From Streptomyces albidochromogenes (GTDB taxonomy: Bacteria > Actinomycetota > Actinomycetes > Streptomycetales > Streptomycetaceae), in the NCBI RefSeq assembly GCF_005981925.1, contig NZ_VBVX01000002.1, forward strand, positions 1-64,000: a stretch of 64,000 nucleotides of DNA. The letters run 5' to 3'. The first letter of the stretch is position 1. Every line of letters begins with the position of its first letter. The notes below the pieces were generated by a model, which was given only the letters and a program-made list of their open reading frames with translations, ran no database searches and was not told the DNA's origin. The position numbers and the translations under genes are program-made. Below are positions 17,888-25,742 of the stretch, piece by piece.

Positions 17888-17960
17888 TGGGCATTCGTCC
17901 CGCGGCGGCACCGACGTCCCGCGGGCATTCGGAGAAGGCACAAGGCAGAGGAACGTACCA

Positions 17961-18779
17961 ATGCGTCAGGTAGCCAGGAAAAGCCTGATCACCGTGGCGG
18001 CCGCGAGTGGCCTGCTGGCCATCGGCGGCGGCAACGCGCACGCCGGTTCGGGGGCCGGAGGCTCCACGTCGGATTCTCCCGGCGTCCTGTCCGGGAATTC
18101 CGTGCAGGCGCCCGTGCATGTCCCCGTCAATGTGTGCGGGAACACCGTCAACGTGGTCGGCGTGCTGAATCCCGCCATGGGCAACAGCTGCGTCAACGAC
18201 TCGCACGGCACGAAGCCCGGGAAGAACCACGGCGGCGGATCGACGGCCGGGGGGCGCGCGAGCGATTCTCCCGGAGTCGGCTCGGGCAACCACGTCCAGG
18301 CACCGGTCCACGTGCCGGTGAACGCCTGCGGCAACAACGTCACCGTCGTCGGCCTCGGCAACGCGGCCACCGGCAACGACTGCGCCAACGACTCCACCGG
18401 CCCCCACAACCCTCCGGGCAAGCCGGGGAAGCCGGTCGAGCCCGGTAAGCCGGGGGAACCGGGGAAGCCGGGGGAACCGGGCAAGCCGGGAGAGCCGGGT
18501 AAGCCCACCGAGCCCACCGAGCCCACGCACCCGGGCAAGCCCGGTGAGCCGGCCGAGCCCTCCGAGCCCGGCGTGCCCGCGGACCCTGACGAGCCGGGCA
18601 CCGGGGACGAGCCGGGCGGCCACGACGGCCCGGACACCCAGACCGTCACCCAGCCGCAGGGCACCGACGCCCTCGCGCAGACGGGCTCCGGCGCTCCGCT
18701 CGGCGTCGTGATCCCGGCCGGCGCGGGACTCCTGCTGGCCGGCGCGGTGCTGTACCGCCGGTCGCGTTCCGCGGCGTAA
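17961..18779 (+). CDS. chpC: Long chaplin with sortase anchor, ChpC-like
   Basis: A 272-residue cell-wall-anchored chaplin. The signal peptide ends near AHA at residue 28. Two chaplin domains follow, residues about 39-79 (C59, C77) and 103-143 (C123, C141). Then comes a Pro/Gly/Lys/Glu-rich linker (150-220) built of repeated GKPGEP units, and a sorting signal with LAQTG at 238-242, a hydrophobic helix and a RRSRS tail. This architecture (two domains plus LAxTG) is that of ChpA/B/C; position next to chpH favours ChpC. Sortase would link it to peptidoglycan, leaving the chaplin domains outside. Confidence 0.9.
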   Translation: MRQVARKSLITVAAASGLLAIGGGNAHAGSGAGGSTSDSPGVLSGNSVQAPVHVPVNVCGNTVNVVGVLNPAMGNSCVNDSHGTKPGKNHGGGSTAGGRASDSPGVGSGNHVQAPVHVPVNACGNNVTVVGLGNAATGNDCANDSTGPHNPPGKPGKPVEPGKPGEPGKPGEPGKPGEPGKPTEPTEPTHPGKPGEPAEPSEPGVPADPDEPGTGDEPGGHDGPDTQTVTQPQGTDALAQTGSGAPLGVVIPAGAGLLLAGAVLYRRSRSAA

Positions 18780-18813
18780 GGCGGGAAAAGTGCTGGTGCG
18801 GCCGGCACCGGAA

Positions 18814-18849
18814 ACGGAGCGGGCCCCGCGATCGCGGGGCCCGCTCCGT
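18814..18849. terminator. Bidirectional terminator
   Basis: A fully symmetric 36-base palindrome (18-base arms) centred on GATC. It lies between chpC and the convergent DUF5703 gene, 2 bases from the latter's stop, and can end both transcripts. Confidence 0.8.
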
Positions 18850-18851
18850 CT

Positions 18852-19040
18852 TCACCAGGTGGCGCGCACCTGTCGGATGATGCGCCTGCGCAGCCGCACG
18901 CGGCGGCTGCCGTCCCGGCGCAGACTCAGTCGGTCCAACTCCCAGTGTCCGTACTCGGCATGGTCGGTCAGCAGACGGGTCGCCTCCTTGCGGGAAACCC
19001 CGCGAGGGACGTACACGTCGACAAATTCGTATTCCGGCAT
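18852..19040 (-). CDS. DUF5703 family small protein
   Basis: A 62-residue conserved actinomycete protein beginning [20 protein letters not shown]. It is highly charged, with an arginine-rich C-terminus ([14 protein letters not shown]). It has no signal peptide or helix for a membrane. The sequence is nearly invariant among Streptomyces as I recall it, so it is a real gene despite its size. Function is unknown; the basic tail could bind nucleic acid, which is inference. It is divergent from the next gene with only 47 bases between starts. Confidence 0.8.
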   Translation of the reverse strand: MPEYEFVDVYVPRGVSRKEATRLLTDHAEYGHWELDRLSLRRDGSRRVRLRRRIIRQVRATW

Positions 19041-19074
19041 CGCATCTATTGTGCGGGCAGAGCCCCGGTACGGA

Positions 19075-19080
19075 TAGCGT
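19075..19080 (+). promoter_or_regulatory. -10 element, likely leaderless downstream gene
   Basis: TAGCGT ends 7 bases before the ATG at 19088. It sits in a 47-base divergent gap, so the promoters of the two genes must overlap. Confidence 0.45.
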
Positions 19081-19087
19081 CTGCACT

Positions 19088-19783
19088 ATGTCTGATGCTG
19101 CGCAGCCCACCGCTGCCGAGGTACGCGCCGCCGCCGAGGCGGTCAAAGTCGCGCTCGACCGTCACCTCGAGGCGGTCGAGCGCCGCACCGGGGACGACGA
19201 CCCTGCCGTCTACGACGCGTTCAACGAGCTTGCCGCGGCCGCCGAGGCGTACGACGAGCGGCTCTACGACCGCTACGACGAGGTCACCCCCTTCGAGATT
19301 CCGGGATCCGACGACTCTCTGCCCCCTTACGCGGGGCCCGAGGAGCCCAACGCGCTGAGCGTCCTGATCCGCCGCGACTACGCGGTGGTCGAGACCCAGC
19401 GGCTGCTCGCCCAGGCACAGCGCATCGCCGATCTCGACCCGGACGTCGACGCCCCGGCGATCGAGGTCGAGCTGGACACCGACGTCGACGCCGAGGAGCG
19501 CGGCAACGCCGTGGCCATCGTCGGGGGCAGCGTCCACGCCGCTCTCGGCGTGCTCTTCGGCGAGTACGAACCCGATGAGATCGCTTCCCGGCACAAGGAG
19601 TTCGGTCTGGAGGAGGGCGACTCCACGCTGTGGGTGGCCGCCGTGGACGAACTGCCCGAACCGGGGGAGTGGCTCAACGCCCCGTTCGAGCAGGCCGACA
19701 CGCAGCGGGTGGTGTGCCGCTTCGACGTCAGCTCGGTCTTCGACGACGAGTTCGACGAGGCCGACGGCCCCGGCCACGGCTGA
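19088..19783 (+). CDS. Conserved acidic protein of unknown function
   Basis: A 231-residue, strongly acidic cytoplasmic protein (Asp/Glu-rich throughout, for example VELDTDVDAEERGN and FDDEFDEADG). It has a helical N-terminal half with AAAEAVK and AAEAYDERLYDRYDE segments and a C-terminal alpha/beta region containing STLWVAAVDELPEPGEWLNAPFE. I do not recognise a named domain. The ATG lacks a ribosome-binding site but has a -10 hexamer 7 bases away. Orthologues are expected in other Streptomyces because the gene sits in a conserved block. Confidence 0.7.
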   Translation: MSDAAQPTAAEVRAAAEAVKVALDRHLEAVERRTGDDDPAVYDAFNELAAAAEAYDERLYDRYDEVTPFEIPGSDDSLPPYAGPEEPNALSVLIRRDYAVVETQRLLAQAQRIADLDPDVDAPAIEVELDTDVDAEERGNAVAIVGGSVHAALGVLFGEYEPDEIASRHKEFGLEEGDSTLWVAAVDELPEPGEWLNAPFEQADTQRVVCRFDVSSVFDDEFDEADGPGHG

Positions 19784-19835
19784 GCGGGACCGGCCGGAGC
19801 CGGGCCCGCCCGGCTCCGGCCTCTTCAGGACCCCG

Positions 19836-22349
19836 TCAGGGCGCGCTCTGCCCGGCGTCCGCCTCCGTGGCCTCCTCCGCGCGGGGCTGGACCGGTGGCT
19901 GGAGCAGGGTGCGCAGGCGCGTCGTACGCGGCCGGTCCGGAATCTCGGCCACAGCGCGCGGCAGCGCCTGGTCGACGCCGTGCACCACCGACAGGTGGCG
20001 CTCCCCGCGGCTGAACGCCGTGTAGATCCACGGGCGGCTCAGGGCCGGGGCGGCGTCGCCCGGCAGGACGACCACGACCGCGGGCCACCGCATCCCGGTC
20101 GCCTGGTGCGCGGTGAGCGCCCAGGCGTGCCGCACCGCCGTCTCCACCCGCTCCTTGGGTACGACGACGGGCGTGCCCTCACAGTCGAGGTGCAGCCCCT
20201 CGGCGTCCGCCGACACCACCGTGGCGGGCAGCGTCCTGCCGGGGGCCGGGACGTACGCGACCCGGTCGCCGGGGTCGAAGCCGCCGAACCGGCCCGGGCC
20301 GGGATTGAGCCGCTGCTTGAGCGCCGCGTTCAGCGCGCGCGTGCCGGCGGAACCTCCGTGACCGGGGGTGATGACCTGGGTCTGGGCGGGGGACACCCCG
20401 AAGGCGCGCGGCACGGAGTCCGCGACCAGCTGGACGCTGCGGTGCACGGCCTCGCCCGCGTCGCGGACCGGGACGATCACCACCTCCTTGCCGGGCGCCT
20501 CGACCTGGTTCAGCTCCCCGATCCCGATGCCGGACACCAGCTCGCCGATCGGGCCGGGGTCCGGCGTACGCGACACGATCACCGGGCACGCGCGGGCGGC
20601 CAGCAGGTCCCCGAAGACCCGGCCCGCCCCCGCGGAGGGCAGCACGCCCGGATCGCCGCTGAGCACGAGCCGGGTGCCGTCCGCCAGCGACTCCACGAGC
20701 ACCGCGGCGCTCTCCACGTCCAGCTGCGGCGCGTCCAGCACGACCAGCAGGTCGAGGGCGAGCGCGCCCTCCGCGTCCCGGCCGGGCCCCTCGACGCCGG
20801 CGAGCAGACCGGAGACGGTCACCGACGCCGAGGCGTCGTCGAGGGCGGCGCCGAGACGGCGGCGGCCGTCCGCGCTGTGCGAGGCGGCGTACGCCCGCAG
20901 GCCGAGCCCCCGTGCCACGGCGACCAGGGCGGCCGGCTCGGCGCGGGCGGCCTCACCGCCGCTGTGGGCGACCAGGCCGTTCGACGCGACGGCGCGGATC
21001 AGCTCGGTGGCGGAGGGCGGGGCGGAGCCCGCGTCCCAGGCGCCGGACCCCTCGTCGGCGAACGTACTGGCCAGCCGGGCGAGGCCGTCGGCGAGGCTCT
21101 CCTCGGCGAGGGCGTACCGCTCCAGCCCCAGCAGCACCTCCACCGGCTCCTCGCCGTCGGCGGCCTCGTCCACCGCGCCGTCCTGGAAGACCAGCACGAC
21201 GCCCTCGGAGACGGCGTGCTCCACGGCCTCGTCCGGGTCGGGCACCCTGTGCTCCGCCAGTGCCTTGCGGACGGCGCCGGACTCCAGGACGGTGTGGCCC
21301 TGGACCGCCGCCCGCTCCAGGAGCCAGCCGACGAGCGCGGCGCCGCGGCGTTCGTCGCCGGGCCCGCACTCCGCGCCGAGCAGGGCGCGCGCGAATCCGT
21401 CGGCCTGCTCCGGCCGCACCCCCGGCACGGACAGCAGCTGCCACGGGTCGTCGCGCAGGACCTGTCCGGCCTGCTCCCCGAGTACGCCGGCGACGGACGC
21501 GGCCAGAGCCTCCGGCGCCCCGCCCTCGGCCAGCACGGCCCGTACCGATGCCACCGCCTCGGGTGCGGCGACGGCCGCCCGCTCCGCCGGCGGCGCCACC
21601 GCCGGACCCGCACCGGGGCCGGGCGGGGGAGCGGGCGCGACGCGGCGCGGCGGGGGCGCCGGCGCGAAGGGCGTGTCCCCTGCCCTGGCGCCGCTCTCCA
21701 CGGCCCGTACCGCGGCCAGCAGATCGGCCGCCTGGCCGCTGAGCTTGGCACCGGCCTCGACGGGCGCGGTCTTCTCGGCCTTGCGCCGCTCGATCCGCTC
21801 CCGCAACGCCCGCTGGGCGGCGAGCTCCGCCTCCGCCTCGGACAGCTGGGGCCCCGCCTCCGCCCCGGCGGCGGCCTGCCCGGACTCGGCGTCCGGACCG
21901 GCGCCGATCGCCTCCGCGCCCTCCTCGTCCTCCGCGCCCGCCACCGGACCCGAAGCCTGCGCCGCGCCGTCAGCCTCGCCGGACGGCGTCCCGGCGTCCG
22001 GGGCTGCGGCGTCGGCTCCGCCCGGCGCCCGCGCCTCCCCGGCCGGACGGTCGTCGGAGCTGTCGCCGCCGGCCGGCGCGGGGCCGGCGGCGGGCTCGGG
22101 GGTGTTCTCGTCGTGCTGCACGTCGGTACCTGCGTCCTCGGTCAAGTCCTTCGGGTGCTCCGCCGCGTCCGCGTCGCCCGGGGCGTCGGCCCCGGTGGCG
22201 GGCAGCGGCCCGGTGCGGGGCTTCTCGACGTCCCCGGCGGGGCCCTGCGCCGGGACCGCCGGCGTGGGGGCCGGCTCGGTGGCCGGCGCCGCGGCGTCGC
22301 GGTCGTCGGCCGGGGATCCGGGGGTTGCCCCCCGGGGAAGCGCGGTCAC
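19836..22349 (-). CDS. RecD2-like protein with degenerate ATPase motifs
   Basis: An 837-residue protein. Residues 1-260 are low-complexity Ala/Pro/Glu-rich. A helix-hairpin-helix region (about 262-330) is followed by a RecD2/UvrD-type helicase fold (about 440-800). RecD2 landmarks survive in shape: GDPGVLPSAGAG (motif III, about 565-576), VITPGHGGSAGTRALNAALKQRLNP (about 659-683), HAWALTAHQATG (motif V) and YTAFSRGERHL (motif VI). But the expected Walker A at about 456-470 reads SNGLVAHSGGEAARA without GKT, and Walker B reads LLVVLDA instead of a DE pair. It is probably a DNA- or protein-binding pseudo-helicase. The ATG overlaps the stop of the aldo/keto reductase gene (ATGA). Confidence 0.75.
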   Translation of the reverse strand: MTALPRGATPGSPADDRDAAAPATEPAPTPAVPAQGPAGDVEKPRTGPLPATGADAPGDADAAEHPKDLTEDAGTDVQHDENTPEPAAGPAPAGGDSSDDRPAGEARAPGGADAAAPDAGTPSGEADGAAQASGPVAGAEDEEGAEAIGAGPDAESGQAAAGAEAGPQLSEAEAELAAQRALRERIERRKAEKTAPVEAGAKLSGQAADLLAAVRAVESGARAGDTPFAPAPPPRRVAPAPPPGPGAGPAVAPPAERAAVAAPEAVASVRAVLAEGGAPEALAASVAGVLGEQAGQVLRDDPWQLLSVPGVRPEQADGFARALLGAECGPGDERRGAALVGWLLERAAVQGHTVLESGAVRKALAEHRVPDPDEAVEHAVSEGVVLVFQDGAVDEAADGEEPVEVLLGLERYALAEESLADGLARLASTFADEGSGAWDAGSAPPSATELIRAVASNGLVAHSGGEAARAEPAALVAVARGLGLRAYAASHSADGRRRLGAALDDASASVTVSGLLAGVEGPGRDAEGALALDLLVVLDAPQLDVESAAVLVESLADGTRLVLSGDPGVLPSAGAGRVFGDLLAARACPVIVSRTPDPGPIGELVSGIGIGELNQVEAPGKEVVIVPVRDAGEAVHRSVQLVADSVPRAFGVSPAQTQVITPGHGGSAGTRALNAALKQRLNPGPGRFGGFDPGDRVAYVPAPGRTLPATVVSADAEGLHLDCEGTPVVVPKERVETAVRHAWALTAHQATGMRWPAVVVVLPGDAAPALSRPWIYTAFSRGERHLSVVHGVDQALPRAVAEIPDRPRTTRLRTLLQPPVQPRAEEATEADAGQSAP

Positions 22350-23329
22350 AGCGTGCTCCAGTCCTGGTCGGGATAGCGGTGCACGGGCGCCGACACGTCG
22401 TCGAGCGCCCGGCGGATCTCGTCTGGAAGACTAAGCGCCTCCACTGACAACGCCGCCGCGAGCTGCTGCGCGTTGCGCGCCCCCACGATCGGGGCGACCA
22501 CGCCCGGCCGGTCGCGGACCCACGCGAGGGCCACCTGCAACGGGGTCGTGGCGAGCCCGTCGGCGGCCGTCGCGACCGCGTCCACGATGCGGCCCGACGC
22601 CTCGTCGAGGTACGGCGCGACGAACCCGGCCAGGTGCTGCGACCCGCCGCGCGAGTCCGGCGGGACCGCGCGCCGGTACTTGCCCGTCAGGACGCCCCGG
22701 CCGAGCGGCGACGAGGGCAGCAGTCCCACGCCCAGGTCGAGCGCGGCGGGCAGCACCTCCCGTTCCACACCGCGCTGGAGCAGGGAGTACTCCATCTGGG
22801 TACTGGCCAGCCGGGTGCGTACCCCGGGCGCCGCGAGCTGCCAGGTCGCGGCCTTCGCCAGCTGCCAGCCGGAGAAGTTGGACACCCCGGCGTACCGCGC
22901 CCGTCCGCTGGCCACCGCCAGGTCGAGCGCCTGGAGGGTCTCGTCCAGCGGTGTCGCCGCGTCGAAGGCGTGCACCTGCCACACGTCCACGTGGTCCGTG
23001 CCGAGCCGCTCCAGCGACGCGTCGAGCGCCGCCAGCAGGTGGCCGCGCGACCCGTCGAAGCGCCGGTCCGGATCGGGCACGCTGCCCGCCTTCGTGGCGA
23101 TGACCAGGTCCCGCCGCGGCACGAGCCGCTCCATGAGCTGCCCGAGCAGGTACTCCGCCTCCCCGTCGCCGTACACGTCCGCCGTGTCGACGAGCGTGCC
23201 GCCCGCGTCCCAGAAGGTCTTCAGGACGTCGGCGGCGTCGTGCTCGTCGGTGTCCCGGCCCCAGGTGAGGGTGCCGAGCCCGATCCTCGATACGCGCAGG
23301 CCCGTGCGGCCGAGATGCCTCTGCTCCAT
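22346..23329 (-). CDS. Aldo/keto reductase
   Basis: A 327-residue NADPH-dependent (beta/alpha)8 oxidoreductase. The catalytic tetrad is D48, Y53, K80 and H120 (LVDTADVYG, ATKAG, WQVHAFD). The C-terminal cofactor segment VAPIVGARNAQQL is present. ATG 23329 starts the conserved MEQRHLGRTGLRVSRIGLGT; the longer upstream reading is not family-like. TAATCT ends 7 bases before this ATG, suggesting leaderless expression. It is translationally coupled to the RecD2-like gene. Substrate unknown. Confidence 0.88.
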   Translation of the reverse strand: MEQRHLGRTGLRVSRIGLGTLTWGRDTDEHDAADVLKTFWDAGGTLVDTADVYGDGEAEYLLGQLMERLVPRRDLVIATKAGSVPDPDRRFDGSRGHLLAALDASLERLGTDHVDVWQVHAFDAATPLDETLQALDLAVASGRARYAGVSNFSGWQLAKAATWQLAAPGVRTRLASTQMEYSLLQRGVEREVLPAALDLGVGLLPSSPLGRGVLTGKYRRAVPPDSRGGSQHLAGFVAPYLDEASGRIVDAVATAADGLATTPLQVALAWVRDRPGVVAPIVGARNAQQLAAALSVEALSLPDEIRRALDDVSAPVHRYPDQDWSTL

Positions 23330-23336
23330 GGCCGCG

Positions 23337-23342
23337 AGATTA
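23337..23342 (-). promoter_or_regulatory. -10 element, likely leaderless aldo/keto reductase
   Basis: TAATCT on the minus strand, 7 bases before the ATG at 23329, with no ribosome-binding site. It supports the shorter start. Confidence 0.5.
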
Positions 23343-23448
23343 CTGGCCGCGGGCCCGCGGGCAGGAGACCTGTGGACAAGTCCGGTGGACGCGTGCGCCC
23401 CCTGACGGATCGCCGCCCCGCGCGCTAGAGTCCCCGGCAACAGGGACG

Positions 23449-23462
23449 TTACTGATCAGTAA
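23449..23462. promoter_or_regulatory. 14-base perfect palindrome in LLM gene leader
   Basis: TTACTGATCAGTAA is self-complementary and lies between a possible -10 box (TAGAGT, 23426-23431) and the start codon at 23473. Its size and AT content resemble TetR-family operators. No regulator gene adjoins it, so any repressor would act in trans. Confidence 0.5.
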
Positions 23463-23472
23463 GGGGAGCGGC

Positions 23473-24522
23473 ATGCGGCTCGGCATCAACCTCGGTTACT
23501 GGGGCGCGGGGATGGACGGCGACAATCTGGCCGTCGCCCAGGAAGCGGACCGGCTCGGCTACGACGTCTGCTGGGCCGCCGAGGCCTACGGGTCGGACGC
23601 CGCCACCGTGCTCTCCTGGGTCGCCGCCCAGACCGAGAACATCGACGTCGGCTCCGCGATCTTCCAGATCCCGGCCCGTACGCCCGCGATGACCGCGATG
23701 ACCGCCGCCACCCTCGACTCCCTTTCCGGGGGCCGTTTCCGCCTGGGCCTCGGCGTCTCGGGCCCGCAGGTCTCCGAGGGCTGGTACGGCGTCAAGTTCG
23801 ACAAGCCGCTGGCCCGCACCCGCGAGTACGTCGAGATCATCCGCAAGGCCATGACCCGTGAGCGCCTGTCGTACGAGGGTGAGCACTGGACGCTGCCGCT
23901 GCCCGACGGGCCGGGCAAGCCGCTGAAGCTCACCGTCCACCCGCAGCGCGAGCACATCCCGCTCTACATCGCCGCCATCGGCCCCAAGAACCTGGAGCAG
24001 ACCGGCGAGATCGCCGACGGCGCGCTGCTCATCTTCCCGTCCGCCGAGCACATCGAGGACACCGCGCTCCGCCACATCCGCGCGGGCCGCGAGAAGGCCG
24101 GGAAGACGATGGACGGCTTCGACGTCTGCCCCACCCTTCCGCTCGCGGTCGGCGACGACGTGGCCGCGCTGGCCGACATGTTCCGCCCGTACACCGCCCT
24201 GTACGTCGGCGGCATGGGCAGCCGCAAGCAGAACTTCTACAACCAGCTCGCGCAGCGCATGGGCTACGAGAAGGAAGCCGCCGAGATCCAGGACAAGTAC
24301 CTGTCCGGCGACAAGACCGGCGCCGCCGCCGCCGTCCCGCACCGGTTGATCGACCAGACGGCCCTGCTGGGCTCCGTGGAGCGGATCGCCGAGCGGATGC
24401 AGGCGTACGCCGAGGCCGGGGTGACGACGCTGACGCTGGCCCCCGCCGGCTTCACGCTCGACGAGCGGATCACCGCCCTGCGGGCCGGCACCGACGCCCT
24501 GGAGCGCGCCGGTCTGGCGTAG
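23473..24522 (+). CDS. LLM class F420-dependent oxidoreductase
   Basis: A 349-residue luciferase-like monooxygenase-fold enzyme, probably using coenzyme F420. The N-terminus MRLGINLGYWGAGMDGDNLAVAQEADRLGYDVCW and the ARTPAMTAMTAATLDSLSGGRFRLGLGVSGPQ segment are typical, and the sequence fits the CPS_4043-like subfamily (recalled from protein family models). GGGGAG precedes the ATG, and a palindrome lies in the leader. It sits in the mycothiol (mshC) neighbourhood. The substrate is unknown. Confidence 0.85.
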   Translation: MRLGINLGYWGAGMDGDNLAVAQEADRLGYDVCWAAEAYGSDAATVLSWVAAQTENIDVGSAIFQIPARTPAMTAMTAATLDSLSGGRFRLGLGVSGPQVSEGWYGVKFDKPLARTREYVEIIRKAMTRERLSYEGEHWTLPLPDGPGKPLKLTVHPQREHIPLYIAAIGPKNLEQTGEIADGALLIFPSAEHIEDTALRHIRAGREKAGKTMDGFDVCPTLPLAVGDDVAALADMFRPYTALYVGGMGSRKQNFYNQLAQRMGYEKEAAEIQDKYLSGDKTGAAAAVPHRLIDQTALLGSVERIAERMQAYAEAGVTTLTLAPAGFTLDERITALRAGTDALERAGLA

Positions 24523-24557
24523 TCCCGCGCGGGGCGCGGCGGCGGAGAGAAAGTCTG

Positions 24558-24598
24558 CGGCCGTGGTGGGGGCTCGGGGGTCTTCCCCGCCACGGCCG
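24558..24598. terminator. Terminator after LLM oxidoreductase
   Basis: 14-base arms (24558-24571 and 24585-24598) with one G-T pair and a 13-base loop, 36 bases after the stop codon. Confidence 0.7.
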
Positions 24599-24764
24599 TC
24601 ATGCACAACAACGCCGCCGGGCCCGCTGGGGTTACGCGCCCGTACCACCGCGGGGTTCATTCGTACGGCGCAGTTGACCGCCGCCCCTGTTGCCTGCCCT
24701 CCCGTACCGCTCTTGACTTGTTCTTTGCGGACGCCTGCCCGGAGGTACACGGAGGTAAGCACTG

Positions 24765-25553
24765 ATGCTGTCGGCCCGAAGTCTCTTCCAGGAAATCCTC
24801 GACGACGACGACTCCTTCCAGCTCTTCTGCTCCATAGCCGCGAGCGGCGAGACCCAGGGCGGCTGGGAGAACGGCCGCATCGCGGCCCTCGTGCCCGACG
24901 GCATGAGACACCTCGCCCCCAAGATCACCCGGCACGGCGCGGACGAGGACAAGCACGGCCGGCTGTTCAACGCCCTGCTCAAGAAGCGGGGGCTCGACCC
25001 GGTCCCCGTCCCGCCCGGGACCGACTACACGATGCTGCTCGAACAGCGCGGCATCGGCCTCGCCCACGACAAGCTCCGCCGCGACGAGCCGCTGACCGAG
25101 GAGGACATCCTCGTCTACCTCTCGCACAGCCGGGTGACCGAGCAGCGGGCGGCCGACCAGATGGACATGCTGGTCAAGTACTTCGGCGACCACCCCGAGG
25201 TGGGCCGGCCGATCAGGATGATCTGCGACGACGAGGAGAACCACCTCGCGTATTGCCACGAGGAGCTGCTCCGGCTGGCCCGCGCCGGCCACGGTCGGAC
25301 CATCCTGCGCGTCCTGCGCGAGTGCGCCCTGGAGGAGTGCCGCGTCTACCGCGACGTCAGCCTCGCCGTCATGGCGCACATGGGGCGCATCCTCAAGTGG
25401 CCGAAGCCCAAGTCCGCCGCGCTCGCCGCGGGCATCCACGCCATGTACGCCTACGAGCGCCTCGGCGGCTGGCGGCGCATGGTGAGCCTGACGACGCCCG
25501 AACGGCGCGACGCGCTGGGAGGCCCGGCCACGTCGGCCGTCGGAGTCGTCTGA
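24765..25553 (+). CDS. Ferritin-like domain protein
   Basis: A 262-residue, mostly helical protein with paired carboxylate/histidine motifs typical of di-iron four-helix bundles: ITRHGADEDKHGRLF (E/D-x-x-H near residue 55-65), a second helix with VTEQRAADQM, and MICDDEENHLAYCHEELL (E-x-x-H near 150-160). It may bind iron or act as an oxygenase. GGAGG lies 9 bases before the ATG. A candidate -35 box, TTGACT, is at 24713-24718. The last codons are included in a tandem duplication described separately. The exact function is not known. Confidence 0.8.
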   Translation: MLSARSLFQEILDDDDSFQLFCSIAASGETQGGWENGRIAALVPDGMRHLAPKITRHGADEDKHGRLFNALLKKRGLDPVPVPPGTDYTMLLEQRGIGLAHDKLRRDEPLTEEDILVYLSHSRVTEQRAADQMDMLVKYFGDHPEVGRPIRMICDDEENHLAYCHEELLRLARAGHGRTILRVLRECALEECRVYRDVSLAVMAHMGRILKWPKPKSAALAAGIHAMYAYERLGGWRRMVSLTTPERRDALGGPATSAVGVV

Positions 25554-25742
25554 ACGGTCGTTCCGTACGCCGCCGCGCCGCCGCGCCGCCGCGCCGCCGC
25601 GCCGCCGCGCCGCCGCGCCGCCGCGCCGCGGCGGCGTCAGAGCCAGCCGCGGCTCACGTCGGAGTCGTCTGAACGGTCGTTCCGTACGCCGCCGCGCCGC
25701 CGCGCCGCCGCGCCGCGGCGGCGTCAGAGCCAGCCGCGGCTC
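25538..25742. repeat. Tandem duplication with 8-bp GC repeat
   Basis: Two direct copies, 25538-25655 (118 bases) and 25657-25742 (86 bases). Each holds the last codons of the ferritin-like gene, a run of CCGCGCCG units, and the last codons of the convergent corA gene. The copies differ by exactly 32 bases because the first has seven units (25573-25628) and the second three (25692-25715). ACGCCGCCGCG and CGCGGCGGCGT on either side of the run would form a hairpin, so the original element was probably a shared terminator whose loop expanded. Confidence 0.9.

Noticed and set aside
18400-18540. Repeated DNA in chpC as a separate repeat element
   Set aside because: The repetition is explained by in-frame GKPGEP codons of the wall-spanning linker.
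25573-25715. Possible CRISPR or replication-origin repeats
   Set aside because: The units are 8 bases and directly abutted with no spacers, inside a duplicated terminator; this is a simple sequence repeat.
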